Position numbers and translations under genes: made by a program. From the NCBI RefSeq assembly GCF_016482685.1, contig NZ_JACYHF010000005.1:124001-188000 (forward strand): a stretch of 64,000 nucleotides of DNA, read 5' to 3'. Positions 8,963-17,721 of the stretch are shown here, piece by piece. Below the pieces are notes generated by a model. The model worked only from the letters and a program-made list of their open reading frames with translations. It was not told the DNA's origin and searched no databases. Each line of letters starts with the position of its first letter. Within the stretch, counting starts at the first letter, position 1. This DNA comes from Streptomyces sp. DSM 110735 (GTDB lineage: Bacteria; Actinomycetota; Actinomycetes; Streptomycetales; Streptomycetaceae).

Positions 8963-10223
8963 CGGTGCCTCCCCGACCCGCGGCCGGCCTGCTCAGCCGG
9001 CGGTACCCGAGGAACCCGACCGCGACCGCGACGGCTCCGGCGGCAGCCGGAACCCCGTACCCGGCGCGTGCTCCGGCGGCGTCGATCACCCAGCCGGCCG
9101 CGGACGAGCCGAGCGCGACACCGACCGCCAGGCCGGTACCCACCCAGGTCATGCCCTCGGTGAGGTTCGCGCGAGGTACGTGCTCTTCGATGAGGGACAT
9201 CGTCGTGATCATCGTCGGTGCGACGGACAGCCCTGCGACGAACAGCGCCACGGCCAGGAGCGGCAGGTTCCCGACCAGTAGGAGGGGGATCATACTCACG
9301 GCCATCGTCGCCAGGCCCAGCACCCACCGGCGCTCGGGCCGCCCGGCGAACCGCAGCAGACCGAAGACCAGCCCGGCCGTGCAGGAACCGGCGGCGTACA
9401 CGGCGAGCACGACGCTGGCCGCGCCCTTGTGCCCGCGCTCCTCGGCGAAGGCCACGGTCGCCACGTCCACCGCGCCGAAGATCGTGCCCGTCGCCGCGAA
9501 CGCCGCCACCAGCACCTGGAGCCCCTTCGAGCGCAGCACGCTGCCGCCCACGTGGTTCTCGTCGCGCGGGTGGGGCACCGGCTCGGTGGCCCGCTGGGCG
9601 GTCAGCCAGAAGACGCCGACGGCGAGGAAGCAGGCCGCCAGCAGCGGGCCCGCCTCCGGGAACCAGGCGGTGGACAGTCCCACCGAGACGATCGGTCCGA
9701 CGATGAAGCACACCTCGTCGACGACCGACTCGAACGAGTACGCCGTGTGCAGTTTCGGGGTTCCGCCGTACAGCGCCGCCCAGCGGGCCCGGACCATCGC
9801 GCCGAGGCTGGGCACCGAGCCGATCGCGGCGGAGAACACGAACAGCGTCCAGTCCGGCCACCGGAAGTGCGCGGCCAGCAGCAGCCCGGTGGCGGCGCCC
9901 AGCGCGACCAGGGTCGCCGGGCGCAGCACCCTGCGCTGGCCGTACCGGTCCACCAGGCGCGATATCTGCGGTCCGAGCACGGCGGCGGACAGCGCGATGG
10001 TCGCCGTGAGCGCGCCCGCGAGACCGTAGCGCCCGGTGAGCTGCGAGATCATCGTGATCACGCCGATGCCCATCATGGACAGCGGCATCCGGCCGACGAA
10101 GCCGGCGACGGCGAAGCCCTTGGTGCCGGGTTCGGCGAACAGGGCGCGGTAGGGGCTGGGCACGGCGGTCTCCGTTGTCCGGTGCGGGCGGTCCTGCGGG
10201 ATGGTCTCGCGGGGTGGTTCCAC
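8922..10223 (-). CDS. MFS transporter (12-TM exporter type)
   Basis: This 433-residue major facilitator protein has about twelve hydrophobic segments. Loop 2-3 carries the motif A-like DRYGQRRVLRP. Long runs such as ALFVAGLSVAPTMITTMSLI fall in the C-terminal half. It is the first gene of a two-gene unit with the FAD oxidase. Its start lies 77 bases from a DtxR-type iron box at 10300-10315, so iron control and a role in siderophore or metal-linked export are possible inferences. The sequence itself shows only a drug- or metabolite-type MFS. Confidence 0.88.
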   Translation of the reverse strand: MEPPRETIPQDRPHRTTETAVPSPYRALFAEPGTKGFAVAGFVGRMPLSMMGIGVITMISQLTGRYGLAGALTATIALSAAVLGPQISRLVDRYGQRRVLRPATLVALGAATGLLLAAHFRWPDWTLFVFSAAIGSVPSLGAMVRARWAALYGGTPKLHTAYSFESVVDEVCFIVGPIVSVGLSTAWFPEAGPLLAACFLAVGVFWLTAQRATEPVPHPRDENHVGGSVLRSKGLQVLVAAFAATGTIFGAVDVATVAFAEERGHKGAASVVLAVYAAGSCTAGLVFGLLRFAGRPERRWVLGLATMAVSMIPLLLVGNLPLLAVALFVAGLSVAPTMITTMSLIEEHVPRANLTEGMTWVGTGLAVGVALGSSAAGWVIDAAGARAGYGVPAAAGAVAVAVGFLGYRRLSRPAAGRGGTVEQHGEREARHVA

Positions 10224-10299
10224 GGGGCGGTCCCGCGGGAGGCGCGGACGGTCGCGCCACGCAGCAGTAAGGCGTGAAAGGCGCCCATACAGCTTACGA

Positions 10300-10315
10300 G
10301 TTAGGTAACCCTAAC
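10300..10315. promoter_or_regulatory. Candidate DtxR/IdeR-type iron box
   Basis: GTTAGGTAACCCTAAC is an inverted repeat with perfect GTTAGG/CCTAAC arms separated by 4 bases. Aligned with the DtxR/IdeR consensus TTAGGTTAGCCTAACCTAA it matches 14 of 19 positions by my count. It lies between the divergent MFS gene (start 10223) and ferrochelatase gene (start 10397), placed to repress either in iron-replete cells. Confidence 0.6.
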
Positions 10316-10396
10316 GCACCAGGTCAGCGCGGGACACGGGGCGGCGGACCCGGGCCGTTTTCCCGGCTGTCGGTGCCGGGTGGCAGGATCGGAGAC

Positions 10397-11539
10397 ATGC
10401 CAGACGCGCTCGATGTCCCCCCGCCGGACGCCGGTCCCTACGACGCCCTCCTCCTGCTCTCCTTCGGCGGCCCCGAGGGTCCCGACGACGTGGTCCCGTT
10501 CCTGGAGAACGTCACGCGCGGGCGTGGCATCCCGAAGGAACGCCTCAAGGAGGTCGGGCAGCACTACTTCCTGTTCGGCGGCGTCAGCCCGATCAACGAG
10601 CAGAACCGCGCCCTCCTCGACGCCCTGCGCAAGGACTTCGCCGAGCACGGTCTTGACCTGCCGGTCTACTGGGGCAACCGCAACTGGCAGCCGTATCTGA
10701 CCGACACCCTGCGCGAGATGACCGCCGACGGCCGCCGCCGCGTCCTGGTGCTCGCCACCAGCGCCTACGCGTCGTACTCCGGCTGCCGCCAGTACCGCGA
10801 GAACCTGGCCGACGCGCTCGCCACGCTGGAGGCGGAGGGACTGACGCCCCCCAAGGTCGACAAGCTGCGGCACTACTTCAACCACCCCGGCTTCGTCGAG
10901 CCCATGACCGAGGGCGTGCTGCGCGCGCTCGCCGACCTCCCCGAGGAGGTCCGCGACGGCGCCCACATCGCCTTCACCACGCACTCCATCCCGCTCACGG
11001 CCGCCGACACCTCGGGCCTCGCCGAGGACCACGGGGACGGCGGCGCCTACGTCCGCCAGCACCTGGAGGTCGCCGGGCTGATCGCGGACGCGGTCCGCGA
11101 GCGCACCGGTGCCGACCACCCCTGGCAGCTCGTCTACCAGTCCCGCTCCGGCGCCCCGCACATCCCCTGGCTGGAGCCGGACATCTGCGACCACCTGGAG
11201 GAGCGGCACGCGGCCGGTGTCCCCGCCGTCGTCATGGCGCCCATCGGCTTCGTCTCCGACCACATGGAGGTCCTCTACGACCTCGACACCGAGGCAACGG
11301 CCAAGGCCGCGGAGCTGGGTCTGCCGGTGCGCCGCTCGGCCACGGTCGGCGCCGACCCGCGCTTCGCCGCCGCCGTGCGCGAGCTGATCGAGGAGCGCGC
11401 CGCCACCGAGCGCGGCGAGCGGATCACCCCGTGCGCCCTCGGCTCCCTCGGTGCGAGCCACGACCTGTGCCCCGTCGGCTGCTGCCCGGCCCGCGCCCCG
11501 CGCCCGGCCGCCGCCGGTGCCGACAGCCCCTACGCGTGA
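10397..11539 (+). CDS. hemH: Coproporphyrin-type ferrochelatase
   Basis: The protein has 380 residues from ATG 10397. The core begins [20 protein letters not shown] and contains [46 protein letters not shown] (the His of THSIP is catalytic in the family), [17 protein letters not shown] and [16 protein letters not shown]. The C-terminal tail has four cysteines at about 346, 358, 362 and 363, consistent with the [2Fe-2S] cluster known in actinobacterial ferrochelatases. It inserts iron into coproporphyrin III in the Gram-positive heme pathway. The inositol-phosphatase gene follows after 8 bases. Confidence 0.94.
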   Translation: MPDALDVPPPDAGPYDALLLLSFGGPEGPDDVVPFLENVTRGRGIPKERLKEVGQHYFLFGGVSPINEQNRALLDALRKDFAEHGLDLPVYWGNRNWQPYLTDTLREMTADGRRRVLVLATSAYASYSGCRQYRENLADALATLEAEGLTPPKVDKLRHYFNHPGFVEPMTEGVLRALADLPEEVRDGAHIAFTTHSIPLTAADTSGLAEDHGDGGAYVRQHLEVAGLIADAVRERTGADHPWQLVYQSRSGAPHIPWLEPDICDHLEERHAAGVPAVVMAPIGFVSDHMEVLYDLDTEATAKAAELGLPVRRSATVGADPRFAAAVRELIEERAATERGERITPCALGSLGASHDLCPVGCCPARAPRPAAAGADSPYA

Positions 11540-11547
11540 GGAGCCAC

Positions 11548-12384
11548 GTGACGACCCCCCAGTCCGCCCCGCTCGACGACTCGCTCGACGACCTGCTCGA
11601 CCTCGCCCTGGACGCCGCCCGCCGCGCCGGTGAGCTGCTGCGCGACGGCCGCCCGGCCGACCTCGCCGTGGCCAGGACCAAGTCCAGCCCCATCGACGTC
11701 GTCACCGAGATGGACATCGCGGCGGAGAAGCTGATCACCGACCTGATCTCCGAGCGCCGACCCGACGACGGCTTCCTCGGCGAGGAGGGCGCCGCCTCGG
11801 AGGGCACCAGCGGCGTCCGCTGGGTGATCGACCCGCTCGACGGCACCGTGAACTACCTCTACGGGCTGCCGACCTGGGCGGTGTCCATCGCCGCCGAGCG
11901 GGACGGCGAGACCGTCGTCGGCGTCGTCGCCGCCCCGCTGCGCGGCGAGACGTACCACGCGGTGCGCGGCGGCGGCGCCTTCGCCACCGGCGCCTGGGAG
12001 GGCGAGCGGGCGCTCGCCTGCCGCCCGGGCGCCCCGCTGGACCAGGCGCTCGTCGCGACGGGCTTCAACTACGTCACCGAGGTCCGCGCCCACCAGGCCC
12101 AGGTGGCCGCCCGGGTGCTGCCGCTGGTCCGGGATATCCGGCGCGGCGGCTCGGCGGCGATCGAGCTGTGCGACGTGGCCGCGGGCCGGCTGGACGGCTA
12201 CTGGGAGCGCGGGCTCAACCCCTGGGACTACGCGGCCGGTGCCCTCATCGCCCGTGAGGCGGGCGCCGTGACCGGTGGACGCCCCGCAGAGCCCGAGTCG
12301 CCCGCCCTGACGTTCGCGGCCACCCCGGCCGTCTTCGAGGCGCTCCAGCCCCTCCTGGAGGACTTCGGCGCCTGGCACGACTGA
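11548..12384 (+). CDS. Inositol-monophosphatase family protein
   Basis: The protein has 278 residues from GTG 11548, preceded by GAGGAGCC. The open frame reaches back into hemH but this start has the only good ribosome site. Magnesium-binding motifs are visible: GEEG at about residue 75, WVIDPLDGTVNYLYGLP and, near the C-terminus, GLNPWDYAAGALIAREAG. These match SuhB/IMPase enzymes that dephosphorylate inositol-1-phosphate or related sugar phosphates. It is coupled to the ferrochelatase gene and ends at a strong terminator. Confidence 0.92.
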   Translation: MTTPQSAPLDDSLDDLLDLALDAARRAGELLRDGRPADLAVARTKSSPIDVVTEMDIAAEKLITDLISERRPDDGFLGEEGAASEGTSGVRWVIDPLDGTVNYLYGLPTWAVSIAAERDGETVVGVVAAPLRGETYHAVRGGGAFATGAWEGERALACRPGAPLDQALVATGFNYVTEVRAHQAQVAARVLPLVRDIRRGGSAAIELCDVAAGRLDGYWERGLNPWDYAAGALIAREAGAVTGGRPAEPESPALTFAATPAVFEALQPLLEDFGAWHD

Positions 12385-12400
12385 GCGGTACCGCCACGTG

Positions 12401-12436
12401 AGTGGGCCCCGGCGGAGAGATCCGCCGGGGCCCACT
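12401..12436. terminator. Perfect 16-bp bidirectional terminator hairpin
   Basis: The arms 12401-12416 and 12421-12436 are perfectly complementary around a GAGA loop. It sits between the converging ends of the inositol phosphatase gene and the small gene at 12452. Confidence 0.85.
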
Positions 12437-12451
12437 CGACTGCCGGGTCGG

Positions 12452-12625
12452 TCAGGGCTGTGACACGGCGACTTCCACACCGTGCTCGGCCGCGAGACGG
12501 CGCAGGTCGTCCAGCTCTCCCTGCTCCACCTCGGCGAGGAAGTCGTCGCCCTCGTCACGAGCCCGCGACAGGTCGGACTCGGTCGTCTTTATGCGCTGCA
12601 GAAGTCCTGCGGTGAAAGCGTCCAT
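12452..12625 (-). CDS. Small conserved actinobacterial protein (57 aa)
   Basis: The 57-residue protein starts at ATG 12625 (MDAFTAGLLQRIKTTESDLS). A GAGGGGGCG ribosome site lies upstream, which picks this start over the longer open frame. The sequence is charged and helical (ESDLSRARDEGDDFLAEVEQ), with no cysteines or membrane segment. Its position between ferrochelatase/inositol phosphatase and cutR fits a gene conserved in Streptomyces. Function unknown. Confidence 0.75.
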   Translation of the reverse strand: MDAFTAGLLQRIKTTESDLSRARDEGDDFLAEVEQGELDDLRRLAAEHGVEVAVSQP

Positions 12626-13041
12626 GCTGCGCCCCCTCGTCCTGGGTCGTGGGTCGGTGGCACGGGGGTGTGCCGGTCGGGAAGGGGCGATCACGTGGCC
12701 CGCGGGTGCCCGGCACAGCCCTGCCGGGGCGGCTGCGGTGCCGGACACCCGCGCCCGCTCCGCCGAGGCTGATCGCGGAGTGACCGCATGGTGCCTCGGC
12801 ACATGCGGAGCGTGATCGCGGGGTGTAAAGCCGTCCTCCCCGCACCGTTCGTCCGGGAAACCTCCGGCGCCGCAGAAAATCCCGCTTTCCCGCCCACCGA
12901 CCGCCGTACCTGCGGCGACCGTCCTCGGCTTACCTCCGACTTATGGCCGAAAAGGGCAGGATGGAGGGCACAATCCCACGGACACCTCCGCCCGCCCGCG
13001 CCCCGGCGCGCCGTGGGCGGACACGAGGAAGGACAAGCGAC
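12626..13041. promoter_or_regulatory. Intergenic region upstream of cutR
   Basis: These 416 bases contain no supported gene. They separate the divergent 57-aa gene and cutR and so hold both promoters. I see no convincing operator or hairpin. Confidence 0.45.
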
Positions 13042-13695
13042 GTGCGCGTACTCGTCGTCGAGGACGAGCAACTGCTCGCCGATGCGGTGGCCACCGGACT
13101 GCGCCGGGAGGCCATGGCCGTCGACGTCGTGTACGACGGTGCGGCCGCCCTGGAGCGCATCGGCGTCAACGACTACGACGTGGTCGTCCTCGACCGCGAC
13201 CTCCCCCTCGTGCACGGCGACGACGTCTGCCGCCGGATCGTGGAGCTGGGCATCGCCACCCGCGTGCTCATGCTCACCGCCTCCGGTGACGTCAGCGACC
13301 GCGTCGAGGGTCTGGAGATCGGCGCCGACGACTATCTGCCCAAGCCCTTCGCCTTCAGCGAGCTGATCGCCCGCGTCCGCGCGCTCGGCCGCCGCACCAG
13401 CGTGCCCCTGCCGCCGGTCCTGGAGCGCGCCGGGATCAAGCTCGACCCCAACCGCCGCGAGGTCTTCCGCGACGGCCGCGAGGTCCAGCTCGCGCCCAAG
13501 GAGTTCGCCGTCCTGGAGGTGCTGATGCGCAGCGAGGGCGCGGTCGTCTCGGCCGAGCAGCTCCTGGAGAAGGCGTGGGACGAGAACACCGACCCGTTCA
13601 CCAACGTGGTCCGGGTGACCGTGATGACGCTGCGCCGCAAACTCGGCGAACCTCCCGTGATCGTCACCGTGCCCGGCTCCGGCTACCGGATCTGA
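13042..13695 (+). CDS. cutR: Response regulator CutR-like (OmpR family)
   Basis: The protein has 217 residues from GTG 13042, with GAGGAAGGA upstream. The receiver domain carries acidic residues in VEDEQ, the phospho-acceptor Asp51 in VVVLDRDLP, the switch Thr in MLTASG and the Lys in DDYLPKPFAF. The winged-helix DNA-binding domain (about 125-217) ends VTVPGSGYRI. The kinase gene follows 6 bases later. CutRS in S. coelicolor (SCO5862/5863) lowers actinorhodin production and responds to secretion/redox stress. Identity here rests on the neighbourhood and the kinase's paired cysteines. Confidence 0.88.
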   Translation: MRVLVVEDEQLLADAVATGLRREAMAVDVVYDGAAALERIGVNDYDVVVLDRDLPLVHGDDVCRRIVELGIATRVLMLTASGDVSDRVEGLEIGADDYLPKPFAFSELIARVRALGRRTSVPLPPVLERAGIKLDPNRREVFRDGREVQLAPKEFAVLEVLMRSEGAVVSAEQLLEKAWDENTDPFTNVVRVTVMTLRRKLGEPPVIVTVPGSGYRI

Positions 13696-13701
13696 TCCGC
13701 C

Positions 13702-14949
13702 ATGGCCGCCACCCCCGCGCCGCCCCAGGCGCCCCCGAAGCCCACCTGGGACCCCCGCCGCCCCCAGCCGCCCTTCCCGTGGCTGCGCCCGACCATCCGC
13801 ATACGGCTGACCCTGCTGTACGGCGGCATGTTCCTGATCGCCGGCATCCTGCTGCTGTCGATCATCTACCTGCTGGCCGCGCAGGCGATCAGCTCCGGCA
13901 ACCAGCCGCTGTTCAAGATCGTCAGCTTCCAGGCGCTGAAGGTCTCCAGCGACAACTGCCAGGCGATCAACACCAGCAGCCTCTCGCTCCAGGACTTCAA
14001 CGACGCGATCAGCCAGTGCGTCGACCACCAGCGCCAGGTCGCCCTGGACGAGCTGCTCAGCCGCTCGCTGCTCGCCCTGCTCGGTCTCGCCGTGATCGCC
14101 TTCGCCTTCGGCTACGCCATGGCGGGCCGCGTGCTGTCCCCGCTCGGCCGGATCACCCGGACCGCGCGCCAGGTCGCCGGGTCCGACCTGTCCCGCCGGA
14201 TCGAGCTGGACGGACCCGACGACGAGCTGAAGGAGCTGGCGGACACCTTCGACGACATGCTGGAGCGCCTGCAGCGCGCCTTCACCGCCCAGCAGCGCTT
14301 CGTCGGCAACGCCTCCCACGAACTGCGCACCCCGCTGGCGATCAACCGCACGCTCCTGGAGGTCCACCTCTCGGACCCGAACGCGCCCGTGGAGCTGCAA
14401 CAGCTCGGCAAGACCCTGCTCGCCACCAACGAACGCAGCGAGCAGCTCGTGGAGGGTCTGCTGCTGCTCGCCCGCAGCGACAACCAGATCGTCGAGCGCG
14501 GACCCGTGGACCTCGCCGAGGTCGCCGGGCAGGCCATCGACCAGGTGCGCGGCGAGGCGGACGCCAAGGGCGTCGAGCTGCGCGGCGAACGCAAGCGCGC
14601 GGTGGTGCTCGGCAACGGCGTGCTCCTGGAGCGCATCGCGCTGAACCTCGTGCAGAACGCGGTGCGGTACAACATCCCGGAGGACGGCTGGGTCGAGGTC
14701 ACCACCGACACCGAGCACAACCAGGCGGTGCTGACCGTCTCCAACACCGGTCCGGTGGTCCCGGCGTACGAGGTCGACAACCTCTTCGAGCCGTTCAGGC
14801 GGCTGCGCACCGAGCGCACGGGCAGCGACAAGGGCGTCGGACTCGGTCTGTCCATCGTCCGCTCCGTGGCACGGGCGCACGGCGGGCACATCGTGGCCCG
14901 GCCGCGCGAGGGCGGGGGTCTGGTGATGCGCGTCACCCTGCCGCTGTGA
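13702..14949 (+). CDS. cutS: Sensor histidine kinase CutS-like
   Basis: The 415-residue kinase has a Pro-rich N-terminus, TM1 at about 34-61, an extracytoplasmic loop of about 60 residues, TM2 at about 122-141, a HAMP domain, the H box with His206 (FVGNASHELRTPLAINR), the N box VQNAVRYNIP and the G boxes NTGPVVP and GVGLGLSIV. The sensor loop holds two cysteines, Cys86 (SSDNCQAIN) and Cys106 (AISQCVDHQ). In characterised CutS proteins a cysteine pair in this loop is proposed to sense disulfide status outside the cell. It forms a tight operon with cutR. Confidence 0.9.
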   Translation: MAATPAPPQAPPKPTWDPRRPQPPFPWLRPTIRIRLTLLYGGMFLIAGILLLSIIYLLAAQAISSGNQPLFKIVSFQALKVSSDNCQAINTSSLSLQDFNDAISQCVDHQRQVALDELLSRSLLALLGLAVIAFAFGYAMAGRVLSPLGRITRTARQVAGSDLSRRIELDGPDDELKELADTFDDMLERLQRAFTAQQRFVGNASHELRTPLAINRTLLEVHLSDPNAPVELQQLGKTLLATNERSEQLVEGLLLLARSDNQIVERGPVDLAEVAGQAIDQVRGEADAKGVELRGERKRAVVLGNGVLLERIALNLVQNAVRYNIPEDGWVEVTTDTEHNQAVLTVSNTGPVVPAYEVDNLFEPFRRLRTERTGSDKGVGLGLSIVRSVARAHGGHIVARPREGGGLVMRVTLPL

Positions 14950-14954
14950 ACGGG

Positions 14955-14973
14955 TCTCCGGCACGCCCGGAGA
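14955..14973 (+). terminator. Hairpin after cutS
   Basis: TCTCCGG at 14955-14961 pairs with CCGGAGA at 14967-14973, followed by TTGTTCG. It is short but placed 6 bases after the cutS stop. Confidence 0.6.
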
Positions 14974-15344
14974 TTGTTCGCTTCGCGCGGAATTTTCCAC
15001 CACCGTGCCGGGGTTGTCCCTGTGTGATCAATCACATGTGTGGATTTCCGGCCATGTACTGAACGTGATCAAGAAGTGGGCCACAAAGCCGGGAAAGTCC
15101 GGGTTTTCAGCCCTCCTGATCACGGGAAGTACACGATGAGGCGCCTTTGAGGTGCGGCATTCGAACCGTGTACGGTCCTCACCGCCATCCAAGCCGATCA
15201 CTCTTGAGGGATCGGGTTGGGTGTCGATTGAGTAACAGACCTTGATGTGAGGCAAAATCTCCGCCTCAGGTCGGGCACAAGTCCGGCCTCTCACGCGTTA
15301 CGTGCGCTGAAGACACCGCAGACACCCAGAGGGGGAGAGCGACC
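14974..15344. promoter_or_regulatory. Intergenic region upstream of DUF4193 gene
   Basis: These 371 bases carry no supported gene and are AT-richer than the neighbours, as for a strong promoter. A small inverted repeat GAGGC/GCCTC flanks AAAATCTCC at about 15249-15267, close to the likely transcription start. A clear GGGGGAGAG ribosome site precedes the start at 15345. Confidence 0.45.
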
Positions 15345-15641
15345 ATGGCAACCGATTACGACACTCCACGCAAGACCGACGACGACGTCGACTCGGACAG
15401 TCTCGAAGAGCTGAAGGCCCGGCGGAACGACAAGTCCACCTCCGCGGTGGACGTCGACGAGTTCGAGGCCGCAGAGGGCCTTGAGCTGCCCGGCGCCGAC
15501 CTCTCCAACGAGGAGCTGGCCGTCCGTGTGCTGCCCAAGCAGCAGGACGAGTTCACCTGCATGAGCTGCTTCCTCGTCCACCACCGCAGCCAGTTGGCCC
15601 GCGAGAAGAACGGCCAGCCGATCTGCCGCGACTGCGACTGA
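15345..15641 (+). CDS. DUF4193 zinc-ribbon protein
   Basis: The 98-residue acidic protein ends in a zinc ribbon with CMSC at about residues 72-75 and CRDC near 94-97. The N-terminal half is rich in Asp/Glu (DDDVDSDSLEELKARR), which is the usual make-up of the actinobacterial DUF4193 family that follows cutS in Streptomyces. Its biochemical function is not known. The fold and the strong ribosome site suggest an abundant small nucleic-acid or protein-binding factor, which is an inference. Confidence 0.88.
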   Translation: MATDYDTPRKTDDDVDSDSLEELKARRNDKSTSAVDVDEFEAAEGLELPGADLSNEELAVRVLPKQQDEFTCMSCFLVHHRSQLAREKNGQPICRDCD

Positions 15642-15654
15642 GGACGGGTCGGCC

Positions 15655-16605
15655 GTGACTGGCTCGACCCCTCCGCGGAAGCGCCGTTTCCGGTTCCCGG
15701 GAGCGGACAAAGGGCCGTTCGGCGGCTCGCACGGCACGCGTGACCACGAGCGGGGCTCACCGGAAGCGGGAGCCTCGCTCGAACCACCGGCGGAGCGCCA
15801 CGCTCCGCGGGCCGGGACGGGGGAGTCCGCCGGTCCCGACACACCGGTCCGTCATCCACGGGCCGCGGCGATCCGTGGCAGGGCACGTCATCTGGCACGC
15901 GAAGGCGCACGCCGGGGCGGCGGCCACGCCCGCGCGGGCATCGCCTACGTCGCGGACCGCGTCATCGACATCGCCCCCCGCGTCCCCGTACGGGACCTCG
16001 CGACGCTGCGCCGGCAGTTCCCGGACCTCGGACCCGAGCAGCTCGCGGACAAGCTCGTGGCGGGCGCCGCGAACGCCACCTCCACCGTCGGCGCCGGAAT
16101 CGGAGCGGCGGCCATGCTGCCCGTACCGCCCGCCCTGCCGACCGAACTCGCCGCGGAGATCACCGCGGTCGCCGCGATCGAGCTGAAGCTCATCGCCGAA
16201 CTCCACGAGGTCTACGGACGGCGCGCTCCCGGCGGCATCGGCGCCCGCAGCACCGCGTATCTGGCCTCCTGGTCCGGCGAGCGCGGCATCGACGTGATGA
16301 AGCCGTCGACCATCGACGCGGCCCTGGGCGGGCGCATGAAACGCGAACTGCGCCAGCAGATCATGAAGCGCATGGTCCGCAACCTCCCCAACCTGACGCC
16401 CTTCATGGTGGGCGCCGCCGTGGGCGCGGTCATGAACCGCCGCGACACCAGGAAGCTCGCCGAGCGCGTCCGGTCCGACCTGCGCACGGTCCAGGTCCCC
16501 TGGGACGAACTGGGCGCGCAGCCCCCGCTCGACCAGCCCGAACACCCGGTGCGGATCAAGGAGATGTCCGAGGACCCCGAGCCCCCGGGAAACCCGAAGG
16601 GCTGA
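15655..16605 (+). CDS. Conserved hypothetical protein with amphipathic/hydrophobic core
   Basis: The protein has 316 residues from GTG 15655, 13 bases after the DUF4193 gene. The first 75 residues are basic and disordered. The rest has Gly/Ala-rich hydrophobic helices such as AANATSTVGAGIGAAAMLPV and ELAAEITAVAAIELKLIAEL, and near the end FMVGAAVGAVMNRRDTRKLA. This could be membrane-associated rather than classically transmembrane. I do not recognise a named family. It is probably co-transcribed with the DUF4193 gene. Confidence 0.75.
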   Translation: MTGSTPPRKRRFRFPGADKGPFGGSHGTRDHERGSPEAGASLEPPAERHAPRAGTGESAGPDTPVRHPRAAAIRGRARHLAREGARRGGGHARAGIAYVADRVIDIAPRVPVRDLATLRRQFPDLGPEQLADKLVAGAANATSTVGAGIGAAAMLPVPPALPTELAAEITAVAAIELKLIAELHEVYGRRAPGGIGARSTAYLASWSGERGIDVMKPSTIDAALGGRMKRELRQQIMKRMVRNLPNLTPFMVGAAVGAVMNRRDTRKLAERVRSDLRTVQVPWDELGAQPPLDQPEHPVRIKEMSEDPEPPGNPKG

Positions 16606-16607
16606 CC

Positions 16608-17078
16608 TCAGGCAGCGGCGCCGGTGCCCTTCGCCGCCTCGATGGCCGCCGCCAGCCGCTCGGGCTCGCGCGTCGACAGGTACAGGTACGGCGTCGGGTC
16701 CTGCGGGTCGGTCACCTCGACCCGCAGCGCGGTCGGGATGTACGCCCGCAGCAGCAGGAACGCGCGCGTGTCCGCCTTGTAGGTCCGCCAGGCGCGCGCC
16801 TCCTCCGCGTCCAGCACCTCGCTGGTACCGAGCGCCGACACCGGGATCTTCGCCTCGCCCGCGATCAGCGAGTCGCCCACGATCCGGATGCGCTGGGAGC
16901 CGTACGCGCTCGCCATCACGGCCGCCACGGCGGTGCCCCCGACCAGCCCGCCGAGCAGCGGCAGCGTGCCGAAGGGGAGCAGGATCAGGGCGAAGGAGAC
17001 ACCCACGAGGAAGCTGATCAGCCACCACGAGCGGGGGGCGGTCAGACGTTCTTCGTAGGGGGTGGCGGCAAGCTGCAT
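16608..17078 (-). CDS. DUF3093 membrane protein
   Basis: This 156-residue protein starts MQLAATPYEERLTAPRSWWL at ATG 17078. Two hydrophobic segments (about 19-39 and 43-60, including LLGGLVGGTAVAAVMASAYG) are followed by a soluble beta-rich domain (RIRIVGDSLIAGEAKIPVSA) resembling a PH-like fold. This is the layout of DUF3093 proteins of actinobacteria. Function unknown. It converges on the gene ending at 16605 and is divergent from the thioesterase gene. Confidence 0.85.
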   Translation of the reverse strand: MQLAATPYEERLTAPRSWWLISFLVGVSFALILLPFGTLPLLGGLVGGTAVAAVMASAYGSQRIRIVGDSLIAGEAKIPVSALGTSEVLDAEEARAWRTYKADTRAFLLLRAYIPTALRVEVTDPQDPTPYLYLSTREPERLAAAIEAAKGTGAAA

Positions 17079-17136
17079 GGAGCCAAGCTTGGCACGCCGA
17101 CGCCGGGTGCCGGGCGGCCGGGTAAGGTCTGCGCCT

Positions 17137-17721
17137 GTGAGTCGTAGTTCCCCAGCCCTTGAGCCGCCCGCCGACGCGGTGCGCCCCGTACGCCACCCCG
17201 ACGCGCCCGCCCCCGGTGAACCGCTGGGCACCCACTACGAACACTGTTTCGGATGCGGGCCCGGACAGCCGCACGGGCTGCACCTGGACGCCCGCGCGGG
17301 CGACGGCGTGACGCTGACCGCCGAGTTCACCGTCAAGCCCGCCCATCAGGGCGCCCCCGGCCTCGCGCACGGCGGGGTGCTCGCCACCGCCCTGGACGAG
17401 ACGCTGGGCTCGCTGAACTGGCTGCTGCGGACCATCGCCGTCACCGGCAGACTGGAGACGGACTTCGTACGGCCCGTCCCCGTGGGCACCACGCTCCATC
17501 TGGAGGCCGAGGTCACCGCCGTCGCCGGACGGAAGATCTACTCCACCGCCACCGGACGCATCGGCGGTCCCGAGGGACCCGTCGCGGTCCGTGCCGACGC
17601 CCTCTTCATCGAGGTCAAGGTCGACCACTTCACCGACCACGGCCGCGAGGAGGAGGTCCGGGCCGCGATGAGCGACCCGGACCAGATCCGCCGTACCCGC
17701 GCCTTCGAGGTGAACCCATGA
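17137..17721 (+). CDS. PaaI-family hotdog thioesterase
   Basis: The protein has 194 residues from GTG 17137. The hotdog domain shows EHCFGCGPGQPHGLHLD, then AHQGAPGLAHGGVLATALDE, the HGG-containing helix in which Asp/Glu and His/Gly act on acyl-CoA thioesters, and LETDFVRPVPVGTTLHLEAE. The family hydrolyses acyl- or aryl-CoA esters; the substrate here is unknown. Its TGA overlaps the ATG of the dut gene (ATGA), so the two are translationally coupled. Confidence 0.87.
   Translation: MSRSSPALEPPADAVRPVRHPDAPAPGEPLGTHYEHCFGCGPGQPHGLHLDARAGDGVTLTAEFTVKPAHQGAPGLAHGGVLATALDETLGSLNWLLRTIAVTGRLETDFVRPVPVGTTLHLEAEVTAVAGRKIYSTATGRIGGPEGPVAVRADALFIEVKVDHFTDHGREEEVRAAMSDPDQIRRTRAFEVNP

Noticed and set aside
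12691..15003. 770-residue minus-strand open frame across cutR and cutS
   Set aside because: Shadow of the two-component genes; no domain, no start signal and biased composition.
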